A stretch of DNA of 64,000 nt, from assembly GCA_041398665.1 (NCBI GenBank), contig JAWKUH010000007.1, positions 1-64,000 of the forward strand. The letters are read 5' to 3'. Under the pieces are notes generated by a model, which saw nothing but the letters and a program-made list of their open reading frames with translations, was not told the DNA's origin and made no database searches. The translations under genes and the position numbers were made by a program. This document shows, piece after piece, positions 8,521 through 16,729 of this stretch (position 1 is its first letter; every line of letters starts with the position of its first letter). The DNA comes from Rohdeia sp041398665 (GTDB lineage: Bacteria > Planctomycetota > UBA1135 > GCA-002686595).

Positions 8521-9961
8521 GCCGGGAGACTGGCCGCTCGAACTCCCCGGGGTCCAGGTGGTGCTCGCGCACGAGTACCTGACGGACCCGCTCTGGACGA
8601 AGGAGCGGGGGGTGCGGGTGTACAACCTCTGCCGCTCGTACCGCTACCAGACCCACGGCTACTACGTGTCGCTCCTGGCTGCGGCGCGAGGTCACAGCCC
8701 GTTCCCCGGCCTGTTGACGGTGCTCGACACGAAGAGCCGCGCCGTCGTGCGCGTCGTCTCGAGCGACATCGAGGAGCTCGCCGCGAAGAGCCTCGCCGAC
8801 ATCCGGTCCGCGAACTTCGAGCTCTCCGTCTACTTCGGTCAGAACATGGCCGCGCGGCACGAGCGGCTCGCGAAGAAGCTCTTCCAGTCGTTCCCGGTGC
8901 CGCTCCTGCGCGCGAAGTTCGCGTACGTGGACGAAGCGTGGGCGCTGAGCAGCATCAGCCCGATCGCGTACCGCGACGTCCCGGACTCGCACCACGAGTT
9001 CCTGCTGCAGGCCGCGACCGCGTACTTCTCGCGGCCGCGCTACCACCGCAAGCCGAGTTCGCGCCGCAGCTACTCCCTGGCGATCCTCGCCGACCCGGAG
9101 GAGGTGCTCGCGCCGTCCGACGAGAAGGCGTTGGGTCGCTTCGAGCGCGCGGCGAACGACGCGGGCTTCGAGGTCGAGCAGGTCGGCAAGGACGACTACG
9201 CGCGCATCGCGGAGTTCGACGCGCTCTTCATCCGCGAGACGACGGCCGTCGACCACCACACGTTCCGCTTCGCGCAACGGGCGGCGAACGCGGGTCTCGT
9301 CGTCGTCGACGACCCCGAGTCGATCCTGCGCTGCACGAACAAGGTGTTCCAGACGGAGGCGCTCGAGATCCGCGACGTGCCGACGCCCCCGACGATCATC
9401 GTGGACGCGCTCGACCCGGCCGTCGTCGAGGAGCGCATCGGATTCCCCTGCGTGCTCAAGTTCCCGGACAGCGCGTTCTCGCAGGGCGTCATCAAGTGCG
9501 AGGACCGCGACGCCTACGTGCGCCAGGCCGCGCGCGTGCTCGACGAGTCCGACCTGATCCTCGTGCAGGCCTTCATGCCGTCGGACTTCGACTGGCGCAT
9601 CGGCGTGTTCGACGGCGAGCCGCTGTACGCTTGCCGCTACCACATGGCCAAGGGCCACTGGCAGATCGTCAAGAACGACGACAAGGGCGGCTACGACTAC
9701 GGTCGTGTGGACACCATGCCGTTGTTCGAAGTGCCGAAGCAGGTCGTGCGCATCGCGCTGAAGGCTGCGGCCACGATCGGCGACGGGCTGTACGGCGTCG
9801 ACCTCAAGCAGTTCGGCGAGAAGGTCGTCGTCACCGAGGTGAACGACAACCCGAACATCAACGCGGGCATCGAGGACAAGATCCTGAAGGGCGACCTGTA
9901 CCGCAGGATCATGGAGGGTTTCCGCCGACGCGTCGAAGAGCGCAAGACGAGGCAGTGGTGA
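8495..9961 (+). CDS. RimK-family ATP-grasp ligase with RLAN N-terminal domain
   Basis: 488 residues from a TTG at 8495, 26 nt inside the preceding gene; the sequence is conserved-looking from the first residue (RTIVVVSRPGDWPLELPG). Residues about 1-190 match the RimK-like ATP-grasp N-terminal domain; about 195-480 form the ATP-grasp. Recognisable elements are the substrate/ATP lysine region CVLKFPDSAFSQGV, DWRIGVFDGEPLYACRYH, and the metal-binding end GVDLKQFGEKVVVTEVNDNP with its Asp, Glu and Asn ligands. Family members join an amino acid to a carboxylate through an acyl-phosphate. The substrate here is unknown; the neighbours suggest glutamate-like chemistry. The stop overlaps the next start (GTGA). 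Confidence 0.9.
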   Translation: MRTIVVVSRPGDWPLELPGVQVVLAHEYLTDPLWTKERGVRVYNLCRSYRYQTHGYYVSLLAAARGHSPFPGLLTVLDTKSRAVVRVVSSDIEELAAKSLADIRSANFELSVYFGQNMAARHERLAKKLFQSFPVPLLRAKFAYVDEAWALSSISPIAYRDVPDSHHEFLLQAATAYFSRPRYHRKPSSRRSYSLAILADPEEVLAPSDEKALGRFERAANDAGFEVEQVGKDDYARIAEFDALFIRETTAVDHHTFRFAQRAANAGLVVVDDPESILRCTNKVFQTEALEIRDVPTPPTIIVDALDPAVVEERIGFPCVLKFPDSAFSQGVIKCEDRDAYVRQAARVLDESDLILVQAFMPSDFDWRIGVFDGEPLYACRYHMAKGHWQIVKNDDKGGYDYGRVDTMPLFEVPKQVVRIALKAAATIGDGLYGVDLKQFGEKVVVTEVNDNPNINAGIEDKILKGDLYRRIMEGFRRRVEERKTRQW

Positions 9962-11241
9962 CACAGAGAAGGACGTACTCGCTGTTCGAGGCCTGGGGCA
10001 TCGAGATCGAGGCGATGCTCGTCGACGCGACGAGCTTCGACGTCGCACCCGTCTCCGACCGCGTGCTGCGCGCCGCCGAGGCGCGGCGCACCGGCGCGGA
10101 TCCGGGGACGCTCCCCTGGATCGGCGACTTCGGCGACGGTCGGGTGGAGTGGTCGAACGAGCTCGTCGCGCACGTCGTCGAGTTCAAGACGGCCGAGCCC
10201 GCGACGTCGCTCGAAGGTCTCGCCGACGCCTTTCGCGCGAGCCAACGGCTGTGCGACACGATCGCGCGCGAGGAAGCGGGCGCGCGACTCGTCCCGGGCG
10301 CCATGCACCCGTGGATGGACCCGAAGCGCGAGACGACGCTCTGGCCCCACGACAACGCGGAGATCTACGGCGCGTACGACCGCATGTTCGACTGCCGGAG
10401 GCACGGCTGGGCGAACCTCCAGAGCGTGCACCTCAACCTCCCGTTCGCGAACGACGAGGAGTTCGGTCGACTCATGGCGGCGATCCGCGTCGCGCTGCCG
10501 CTCGTCCCCGCGCTCGCCGCGGCGTCGCCGGTGATCGAGGGCCGCTCGACCGGACTGCTCGACAACCGACTCGAGGTCTACCGCACGAACTCCGCGAAGG
10601 TCGGCGCGATGACGGGCGACGTCGTGCCCGAGCAGGCCTTCGACCGCGAGACCTACAAGCGACTCGTCTTCGACGCGATCGACGCGCAGCTCCACGCGAT
10701 GAAGGCCGACGAGGTCCTGTTCGGCGTGGAGTGGACGAACGCGCGCGGAGCCATCGCGCGCTTCGACCGCATGGCGATCGAGATCAGGTTGATCGACGCG
10801 CAGGAGTGCGCCGCGGCCGACGTCGCCGTCGCCGCCGCGGTCGCCGGTCTCGTGCGCGGGCTGGTCGACGGCCGGTGGTCGTCGAGCGAGCGCCAGCGCG
10901 AGTTCGCGAGCGCGCCGCTGGTCGCGCTGCTCGTCGACGCGACGGCGCGCGCCGGAGCCGCCGTGCTGCCGGGCGCGGAGTACGCCGCGCTGTTCGGTCT
11001 CGAGGGCGACCCGCCCGCGACGGCGCGCGACCTGCTCCGGCGGCTCGTGCCGGGTTCGTTCGCGGGTCCTGCCGAGCTCGAGGCGCCGCTGCAGGTCGTG
11101 CTCGACCGCGGCACGCTCGGCGAGCGGATGGTCGCGGCGCTCGGCGGTCCCGAGGTGCGTGAGCCGTCGCGCGACGCGTTGCGCTCGCTCCTCGGGCGCG
11201 TGTCGGACTGCATGCTCGAGGGCGCGTCGTTCCTGCCGTGA
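9958..11241 (+). CDS. Glutamate-cysteine ligase family 2 (GCS2)-type amidoligase
   Basis: 427 residues from a GTG at 9958 that overlaps the ligase stop by 4 nt. The glutamine-synthetase-like COOH-NH2 ligase fold is indicated by the opening SLFEAWGIEIEAMLVD (E-x-E metal motif), by WANLQSVHLNLPF, and by the C-terminal strand ARFDRMAIEIRLIDAQE. Relatives include gamma-glutamylcysteine ligases and many amidoligases of uncharacterised pathways. Because a RimK-type ligase, an amidohydrolase and a peptidase are stitched to it, a dedicated secondary pathway is more likely than general glutathione synthesis; that is inference. No second glutathione-pathway enzyme (GshB) is visible nearby. Confidence 0.87.
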   Translation: MTQRRTYSLFEAWGIEIEAMLVDATSFDVAPVSDRVLRAAEARRTGADPGTLPWIGDFGDGRVEWSNELVAHVVEFKTAEPATSLEGLADAFRASQRLCDTIAREEAGARLVPGAMHPWMDPKRETTLWPHDNAEIYGAYDRMFDCRRHGWANLQSVHLNLPFANDEEFGRLMAAIRVALPLVPALAAASPVIEGRSTGLLDNRLEVYRTNSAKVGAMTGDVVPEQAFDRETYKRLVFDAIDAQLHAMKADEVLFGVEWTNARGAIARFDRMAIEIRLIDAQECAAADVAVAAAVAGLVRGLVDGRWSSSERQREFASAPLVALLVDATARAGAAVLPGAEYAALFGLEGDPPATARDLLRRLVPGSFAGPAELEAPLQVVLDRGTLGERMVAALGGPEVREPSRDALRSLLGRVSDCMLEGASFLP

Positions 11242-11966
11242 GCCCGCGTCCCCGCGCGTTCGTCGTCTCCGCCGAACACGCGAGCGCGCGCGTCCCGGCG
11301 CAGCTGCGCGGCCTCTTCGCGAGCCGCACGGCGCGCGCCGCGCTCGCGTCGCACCGCGGGAGCGACCCCGGCACGACCGAACTCGCGCGCGACCTCGCGC
11401 GCGCGCTCCACGCTCCCGTGTTCGTCGCCGGCGCGTCGCGCCTCGTGTGCGACCTCAACCGCTCGCTGCACCACCCGAGGCTCTTCTCGGAGTGGACGCG
11501 CGACCTCGACGCGGCGGCGAAGGAGCGCGTTCTCGCGCGGTACTGGCACCCGCACCGCTCGGCGGTCGAGGACGCGGTGCGCCGCGGGATCGACGAGGTC
11601 GGGCGCGTCGTCCACCTCGCCGTGCACTCCTTCACGCCGGTCCTCGACGGCGAGGCGCGCACGATGGACGTCGCCTGGCTCTACGACCCGCGTCGCCGCT
11701 CCGAGCGCGAGTTCACGGAGCGCTGGCGCGACGAGCTCCACGCGCTCCGTCCCGACCTGGTCCTCGCCCGCAACCGACCCTACCGGGGCACCGCCGACGG
11801 ATTCACGACCCACCTGCGCCGACACCTGTCGGATCGGATCTACTCCGGCATCGAACTCGAGGTCTCGCAGCGACTCACCCTCGGTCCTGCCGCCGAGTGG
11901 CGCCGCCTGCGACGCGATCTCGAGGCGACGCTCGTCGCGGCGTTCGCGACGTCCCGACCGACCTGA
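11238..11966 (+). CDS. N-formylglutamate amidohydrolase-family hydrolase
   Basis: 242 residues from a GTG at 11238, again overlapping the previous stop by 4 nt. The family signatures run in order: SAEHASARVPAQLRGLF, SHRGSDPGTTELARDLAR, RLVCDLNRS, YWHPHRSAVEDAV, VHLAVHSFTPV, LARNRPYRGTADGFTTHLRR and the metal-site end GIELEVSQRL. Family enzymes are zinc hydrolases that remove formyl or acyl groups from N-acylglutamate-like substrates, classically in histidine breakdown. No other histidine-degradation gene is present. Its place at the end of the amidoligase set suggests it edits or deprotects the ligase product. Confidence 0.9.
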   Translation: MSPRPRAFVVSAEHASARVPAQLRGLFASRTARAALASHRGSDPGTTELARDLARALHAPVFVAGASRLVCDLNRSLHHPRLFSEWTRDLDAAAKERVLARYWHPHRSAVEDAVRRGIDEVGRVVHLAVHSFTPVLDGEARTMDVAWLYDPRRRSEREFTERWRDELHALRPDLVLARNRPYRGTADGFTTHLRRHLSDRIYSGIELEVSQRLTLGPAAEWRRLRRDLEATLVAAFATSRPT

Positions 11967-11984
11967 ACACCTGCGACCCACGAC

Positions 11985-12548
11985 ATGGCGAGCGACCCCG
12001 AAGCGATGGCGGCGACGATGATCGCCAACCTGAAGGAGAAGACCGGCAAGACCCTCGAGCAGTGGGTCGCGCTCGCGAGGAAGAGCGGCGAGTCGAAGCA
12101 CGGCGCGATCGTGAAGTGGCTGAAGGGCGAGCACGGCATGACGCACGGCTACGCGAACCTCGTCGCGCACTCCGTGCTGAACCCGGCGGGCTCCGCACCG
12201 GCGGGCGACGACCTCGTCGCGGCGATGTACGCGGGCAAGAAGGCGGCGCTGCGGCCGATCCACGAGGCGCTCGTGAAGGCGGCGAAGGCGCTCGGCAAGG
12301 ACGTGGAACTCGCTCCGAAGAAGACGTACGTCAGCCTGAGGCGCTCGAAACAGTTCGCGCTGATCCAACCCTCGACCGCGACGCGCGTCGACCTCGGTCT
12401 GAACCTGCGGGGAACGGAGCCCACGGGAAGGCTCGAGGCGTCGGGTTCGTTCAGCTCGATGTGCACGCACCGTGTGCGCCTCGAGTCGCCGAAGGACGTC
12501 GACGCCGAGGTGAAGGCGTGGTTGAAGGCGGCCTACACCGGGGCTTGA
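11985..12548 (+). CDS. DUF4287 plus DUF5655 domain protein
   Basis: 187 residues from the ATG at 11985, 18 bp after the amidohydrolase gene. The N-terminal DUF4287 domain (about 1-65) reads MIANLKEKTGKTLEQW and KHGAIVKWLKGEHGMTHGYANLV. The C-terminal DUF5655 domain (about 75-185) has KKTYVSLRRSKQFALIQPST and RVDLGLNLRG. Both domains occur together or singly in small soluble proteins of unknown role, often near DUF1801 proteins, one of which lies at 5113. It may simply ride on the upstream transcript. No catalytic residues are recognised. Confidence 0.85.
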   Translation: MASDPEAMAATMIANLKEKTGKTLEQWVALARKSGESKHGAIVKWLKGEHGMTHGYANLVAHSVLNPAGSAPAGDDLVAAMYAGKKAALRPIHEALVKAAKALGKDVELAPKKTYVSLRRSKQFALIQPSTATRVDLGLNLRGTEPTGRLEASGSFSSMCTHRVRLESPKDVDAEVKAWLKAAYTGA

Positions 12549-12700
12549 CGGAAGCGATCCGAGGACGCGCGCTCGTCCGAACGCGTTGCGCGATCGTGCC
12601 CGATGCACCGCTCCGTGAGCGCGCCTCTACCATGTCACCGGGCCGATGGCGCCGCACGTCGCGCGCGCCGCAGCCCTCGAGAGAGGACGGAGGTCCTTCC

Positions 12701-13240
12701 ATGCAACGCACCACCACCTCCACGCGCGGTCGCTCGTCGCGAGCGATCCGCACACTCGCCGCCGCCGCGCTCGCCCTCGTCTTCACCGGCGCCGTCGACG
12801 TCCGCAGCGCGGACGCGTCGACCGCGACGTCCGTGATGTCCGGGCGCGCGAAGGGGAGCTGGGAACTCCCGCCGTCGTTCACCACGAGCGGCGTTCTCGG
12901 GGGTCACTTCTTCGACTCCTCGGGCTCCGTCATGTGGGACGTGGACGGCGAAGTCGTCGAGACCCAGACGAGCCCGCCGGCGCTCGCTCTGCGGATCGGC
13001 TACTACTTCGCGGATCTGAACGACCCGACGTCGACCGCCGCCTTCCCGAAGTACTCGGTGGCCGGCAACTGGTCGGCGCTCCAACTGACCGGCCAAGGCA
13101 CGTTCGACGGCTACATGGGAGTGCAGTTCTCCCCGGCAGGTGCCGTCTTCCTGATCGGCCAGGTGAGAGGGAAGTTCTCCGACCCTCCCGCGATCCCCGG
13201 TCCGGGTCGGTTCTCGGCGATCTGGCGCGCCGACGTCTGA
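12701..13240 (+). CDS. Small secreted protein of unknown function
   Basis: 179 residues from the ATG at 12701, chosen because GGAGG lies at 12689-12693 and because a basic stretch plus hydrophobic core (LAAAALALVFTGAVDV) forms a signal peptide. The mature part is Gly/Ser/aromatic-rich and beta-like (SGVLGGHFFDSSGSVMWDVD; TFDGYMGVQFSP), without cysteines. I do not recognise a family. A strong hairpin follows 38 bp after the stop, so it is probably a single-gene transcript. Confidence 0.75.
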   Translation: MQRTTTSTRGRSSRAIRTLAAAALALVFTGAVDVRSADASTATSVMSGRAKGSWELPPSFTTSGVLGGHFFDSSGSVMWDVDGEVVETQTSPPALALRIGYYFADLNDPTSTAAFPKYSVAGNWSALQLTGQGTFDGYMGVQFSPAGAVFLIGQVRGKFSDPPAIPGPGRFSAIWRADV

Positions 13241-13277
13241 CGGCGGACATCCGAACCCGGGCGACGCAGCCCGGGCG

Positions 13278-13311
13278 ACGGGCCCGCGCACCCCTCGGTG
13301 CGCGGGCCCGT
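13278..13311. terminator. Strong GC hairpin, probable terminator
   Basis: Perfect 15-bp stem (13278-13292 with 13297-13311) and a 4-nt loop, 38 bp after the stop of the small secreted protein and 56 bp before the symporter. There is no following T-run, so it may act as a factor-assisted terminator. Confidence 0.65.
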
Positions 13312-13366
13312 TGCGTCGGCGGTGCGCGGCGCGCCACCATGTCGGCGCGCCGCTGCGCCCCGACGC

Positions 13367-14749
13367 GTGAACCTCGCCCTCCTCGGACTCTCGCTCTACG
13401 TCCTCGCGCAGCTCGCCATCGGCGTGTGGGTGTCGCGGCGGATCCGCACCGAGGAGGACTTCTTCGTCGCGGGCAGGCGCGTCGGACCCTTGCTCGCGGG
13501 AGCCTCGATCTTCGCGACGTGGTTCGGTGCGGAGACCTGCATCGGAGCTGCCGGCCAGACCTACACCGAGGGCGTCGGGTCGCACACGGTCGAGCCCTTC
13601 GCCTACGGCGTCTGCCTCCTCCTCTCCGGCCTGCTCTTCGCCGCCCCGTTGTGGCGCCGGAAGATCGTCACGCTCGCGGACCTCTTCCGCACGCGCTACT
13701 CGCCGGTCGTCGAACGCGTCGCCGCGATCCTGCTGGTCCCGTCCTCCGTGCTGTGGGCCGCGGCGCAGATCTACGCGTTCGCGCACGTCCTCGACTCGAC
13801 GTCGATGCACATCGAGCACGACGAGGGACTCGCGATCGCGGCGATCGTCGTGATCGTCTACACCGTCTTCGGCGGACTCCTCGCGGACATCTACACGGAC
13901 GTGGTGCAGGCCGGGACGTTGGTCGTCGGGCTCGTCGTCGTTGCGTTCGTGTGCTGGGGCGAACTCGCGTCGAGCGGCGGCGTCCTCGCCGCGGTCGAGC
14001 GTTCGAGCGAGCTCCGCGCCGCGACGGTGCCTCCTCCGAGCGCGTGGTACGCAGTGCTCGAGGGCTGGTCCGTCCCGAACTTCGGCTCGATCGTCGCGCA
14101 GGAGCTGATCTCGCGCACCGTCGCGGCGCGCTCCGAGGGGATCGCTCGGGCGGCGGGGATCGGCGGCGGACTCGCGTACCTCGTCGTCGGGCTGTTGCCG
14201 GTGTTGCTCGGCCTCGTCGGTCCGGTGCTCGCGCCGGGGCTCGACGACGGCGAACTCCTCCTGCCGAGCCTGGCCAGGGAGCACCTGCACGGCGTGCTCT
14301 TCGTGCTCTTCGCCGGAGCGCTCGTGTCCGCGATCCTCTCGACGGCCGACAGCACGCTGCTCGTCGCGTCGTCGCTCGTCGCGCGCAACCTCGTCGACCG
14401 GCCGTCGTTCGACGAGCGCACGCGGCTGCGCGTCGCGCGCGGCGGCGTCGTCGTGTTCGGACTCGCGGCGTGGGGACTGTCCTCCTTCGCGGAGAGCATC
14501 TACGACCTGCTCGAGGCCGCGTCCGCCTTCGCGTCGTCGGGGATCTTCGTGATCGTGACCTTCGGTCTGTTCACGAAGCGCGGCGGCACCGCCTCCGCCC
14601 TCGCCGCGCTCGTCCTCGGCGTCCTCGTGTGGACGATCGGGACGCTCGCCGGTTGGAGCATGCCCTACCTCGCGTCCCTCGCGGCGGCGCTCGTGGGGTT
14701 CCTGGTGTTCGCTGGTGGGCGGGCGCCTGCGGTGACCGCGTCCTCCTGA
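13367..14749 (+). CDS. Sodium:solute symporter (SSS family)
   Basis: 460 residues from a GTG at 13367, where the first transmembrane helix begins at once (LALLGLSLYVLAQLAIGVWV). About 12-13 hydrophobic segments follow. Family features include the RIRTEEDFFVAGRRVGPLLA opening, GASIFATWFGAETCIGAAG, IVIVYTVFGGLLADIYTD, and the sodium-site helix FAGALVSAILSTADSTLLVAS. The substrate cannot be predicted; solute:sodium symporters carry sugars, amino acids, acetate, choline or proline. It converges on the polyketide-synthase operon, with an R3 repeat in between. Confidence 0.92.
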   Translation: MNLALLGLSLYVLAQLAIGVWVSRRIRTEEDFFVAGRRVGPLLAGASIFATWFGAETCIGAAGQTYTEGVGSHTVEPFAYGVCLLLSGLLFAAPLWRRKIVTLADLFRTRYSPVVERVAAILLVPSSVLWAAAQIYAFAHVLDSTSMHIEHDEGLAIAAIVVIVYTVFGGLLADIYTDVVQAGTLVVGLVVVAFVCWGELASSGGVLAAVERSSELRAATVPPPSAWYAVLEGWSVPNFGSIVAQELISRTVAARSEGIARAAGIGGGLAYLVVGLLPVLLGLVGPVLAPGLDDGELLLPSLAREHLHGVLFVLFAGALVSAILSTADSTLLVASSLVARNLVDRPSFDERTRLRVARGGVVVFGLAAWGLSSFAESIYDLLEAASAFASSGIFVIVTFGLFTKRGGTASALAALVLGVLVWTIGTLAGWSMPYLASLAAALVGFLVFAGGRAPAVTASS

Positions 14750-14765
14750 CGCGAGGCGCTGCGCG

Positions 14766-14860
14766 CGGCGCCTTCGGCGCCGAAGACCACGCAGGAAACA
14801 CGAAGCACACGGAGGGTCACGAAGGGCTCGATCCCCGGGTGTTCTCCGTGTGCTTCGTGT
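14766..14860. repeat. R3 hairpin element, copy b (CACGAAG type)
   Basis: Perfect 17-nt inverted repeat (14798-14814 with 14844-14860), loop 29 nt. It is preceded at 14766-14784 by CGGCGCCTTCGGCGCCGAA, the reverse complement of the motif beside copy a at 3613-3631. The arms read ACACGAAGCACACGGAG rather than CACAGAGGACACAGAG, so the two copies share design and flanks but not the exact arm sequence. It sits between convergent genes, where a bidirectional terminator would be useful. Confidence 0.8.
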
Positions 14861-14900
14861 GCTCCGTGGTTCCCTCTGCGCGGCCCGGAGGGCCGCGCGA

Positions 14901-15962
14901 TCACCACTCGACGAGCACGCTCTCCGAACAGAAGCCCGGACCCATCGCGACGAGGACGCCCTTCTCACCCTTCGCCGGGCGCTTCGCGTCGAAGACCTCG
15001 CGCAGCACCATGAGGACGGAGGCGCTCGAGAGGTTGCCCTGCTCGGCGAGGACCTTCCACGCGAGTTCGACGTCCTTCTCGGTGAGTTCGAGCGACGACG
15101 CCATGGCTTCCAGGACCTTCGGGCCGCCGGGGTGACACACCCAGCTCGCGATCGACTCGCGCTCGACACCCTGGTCGTCGAGGAACGCCGCCACGTCGCG
15201 GCCCAGGAACTCGCGCGCGATGCGCGGCACCTCCTCCGACAGCACGATCTCGAAGCCGCGCTCGGAGATCGTCCACCCCATCACCTCTTCCGTCCCGGGA
15301 TAGAAGACGGAGCGCGTGGCGAGGACCTTCGGTCCCTCGAGCCCCATCGCCCGCGCCTTCTCCTCCCCCACGACGACCACGGCCGCGGCACCGTCGCCGA
15401 ACAGGCCGGTCGAGATCAGGTTCGCGGTCGAGAGGTCGCCCTTCTGCACGTTGAGCGAGCACAGCTCGACCGACAGCAGCACGGCGACCTCGTCGGGGTG
15501 CCCCTTCACGTAGTCCACGGCGCGCGAGATGCCCGCGACGCCGGCGACGCAACCCAGGCCGAAGATCGGCATGCGCTTCGTGTCGGGACGGAAGCCCATG
15601 CGGTTCATGAGCCGCGCGTCGAGCGCCGGGCTCGCGACACCGGTCACCGTCACGTCGAAGATCGCGCGCACGTCGTCGACGCCGAGACCCGCGCGGTCCA
15701 GCGCGTCGCGGATCGCGCGCTCGCCGAGGTCGACGGCACAGCGGATCCACGCGTCGTTCGCCTGACCGAACGTGCGGATGTCGGCGTACGCCTCGATCGG
15801 CAGCGCGAGGTGGCGGTGCCGGACGCGCACCCGCTCGTGGAGGACGCGCGTGCGACGGTGCAGCTCCTGCGGCGCGTCCACCATCGCCAGGAAGGCCTCG
15901 GTCAACGCGCTCTGCGGGTAGCGGTTCGCGGGGAGCGCGCGGCCGACGGATGCGATTCTCAT
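14901..15962 (-). CDS. Type III polyketide synthase (chalcone/stilbene synthase family)
   Basis: 353 residues from the ATG at 15962, overlapping the upstream gene by 4 nt. The thiolase-fold triad is complete: C138 in FGLGCVAGVAGISRA, H277 in WVCHPGGPKVLEA and N310 in EQGNLSSASVLMVL. GFGPG is present as the variant MGPGFCSES at the end. Bacterial relatives condense a fatty acyl starter with malonyl-CoA to give alkylresorcinols, alkylpyrones or related phenols. The neighbouring methyltransferases and flavoprotein mirror the known Streptomyces srs logic (type III synthase, methyltransferase, hydroxylase for phenolic lipids). It is the last gene of a five-gene leftward operon. The exact product is unknown. 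Confidence 0.95.
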   Translation of the reverse strand: MRIASVGRALPANRYPQSALTEAFLAMVDAPQELHRRTRVLHERVRVRHRHLALPIEAYADIRTFGQANDAWIRCAVDLGERAIRDALDRAGLGVDDVRAIFDVTVTGVASPALDARLMNRMGFRPDTKRMPIFGLGCVAGVAGISRAVDYVKGHPDEVAVLLSVELCSLNVQKGDLSTANLISTGLFGDGAAAVVVVGEEKARAMGLEGPKVLATRSVFYPGTEEVMGWTISERGFEIVLSEEVPRIAREFLGRDVAAFLDDQGVERESIASWVCHPGGPKVLEAMASSLELTEKDVELAWKVLAEQGNLSSASVLMVLREVFDAKRPAKGEKGVLVAMGPGFCSESVLVEW

Positions 15963-16729
15963 GCTGTGCGCCTCGGAGCGGCGATGGGCCGCGGGAAGAA
16001 GAAAGGTGTCCTCGATCGGTAGTCCTCGAACGCGGCACCGTACCGCAGGGCGTAGCGGCGCTCCTTGAGCCGCGGGCCGAGCACGCAGTAGACCGTCCAG
16101 ACGAGGGCGACGAAGAGATGATCGGGGGTCCAGACGGGCCCCGTCCAGAGAGTCAGCGCGAAGCCGAGGTAGATCGGCTGGCGGCACAGGGCGAACGTGC
16201 CCCGTGTCGGCATACCGCCGAAGTTGACCTGCGTGCCGCGGTACATCGCGCGCCAGCCGACGGCTCCCGTCTGCAGTCCGAGACCGCCGTCCTTGAGGGC
16301 GACGACGAGGAACAGCCACGAGGCGGCGAAGAGCGGGATCCAGAGCCACAGCAGCGCGCCGTCGGCTCGCCACCACACGGTCCCGGTCGGCGACCACAGC
16401 GCGACCGTCACGAGCAGTTGGAGCGCGGCGACGGTCGAGAACGTCGTCGGTGCGAGCGTGCGGCCGTAGCTGCCGGGCGCGAGCGCGACGAGGTGCTTGT
16501 GACCCCGGCGCGAGAGCAGGAACGAGTGGATCAGCGGGAACTGCGCGAGGAGCAGTCCGTTCGCGATCCACGCCGCCGTCCCCTCGAAGGGCCCGAGTCC
16601 GACCGTCATCCCGCTCCAGAGGGCGAGCACGGCGTAGACGATCGCGACGACGAAGCTCCCGTGGCAGAGAGCGGCGGCGAGGAGCGCGCCGAGCTTGCGG
16701 CGCAGCACCGAGGGCGCGGCGGTGTTCAC
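15959..16729 (-). CDS. Isoprenylcysteine carboxyl methyltransferase-like integral membrane methyltransferase
   Basis: 256 residues from a GTG at 16729, which overlaps the upstream methyltransferase stop by 4 nt and ends with a 4-nt overlap onto the synthase start. It has about six hydrophobic segments. The C-terminal signature RQPIYLGFAL, then LKERRYALRYGAAFEDYRSR and TPFFFPRP, is that of the ICMT/PEMT superfamily, where these residues bind S-adenosylmethionine and the membrane substrate. Such enzymes stand next to type III synthases and methylate the phenolic ring hydroxyl of lipid products. Membrane-bound, matching a hydrophobic substrate. Confidence 0.88.
   Translation of the reverse strand: MNTAAPSVLRRKLGALLAAALCHGSFVVAIVYAVLALWSGMTVGLGPFEGTAAWIANGLLLAQFPLIHSFLLSRRGHKHLVALAPGSYGRTLAPTTFSTVAALQLLVTVALWSPTGTVWWRADGALLWLWIPLFAASWLFLVVALKDGGLGLQTGAVGWRAMYRGTQVNFGGMPTRGTFALCRQPIYLGFALTLWTGPVWTPDHLFVALVWTVYCVLGPRLKERRYALRYGAAFEDYRSRTPFFFPRPIAAPRRTA

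Noticed and set aside
11985..12548. DUF4287/DUF5655 protein as a toxin-antitoxin component
   Set aside because: Single gene, no partner of opposing type, and the family has no established toxin activity.
12646..15135. An 829-codon rightward open frame over the secreted protein, symporter and PKS 3' region
   Set aside because: It spans a strong hairpin and three genes of other frames, and its translation is Arg-rich without motifs.
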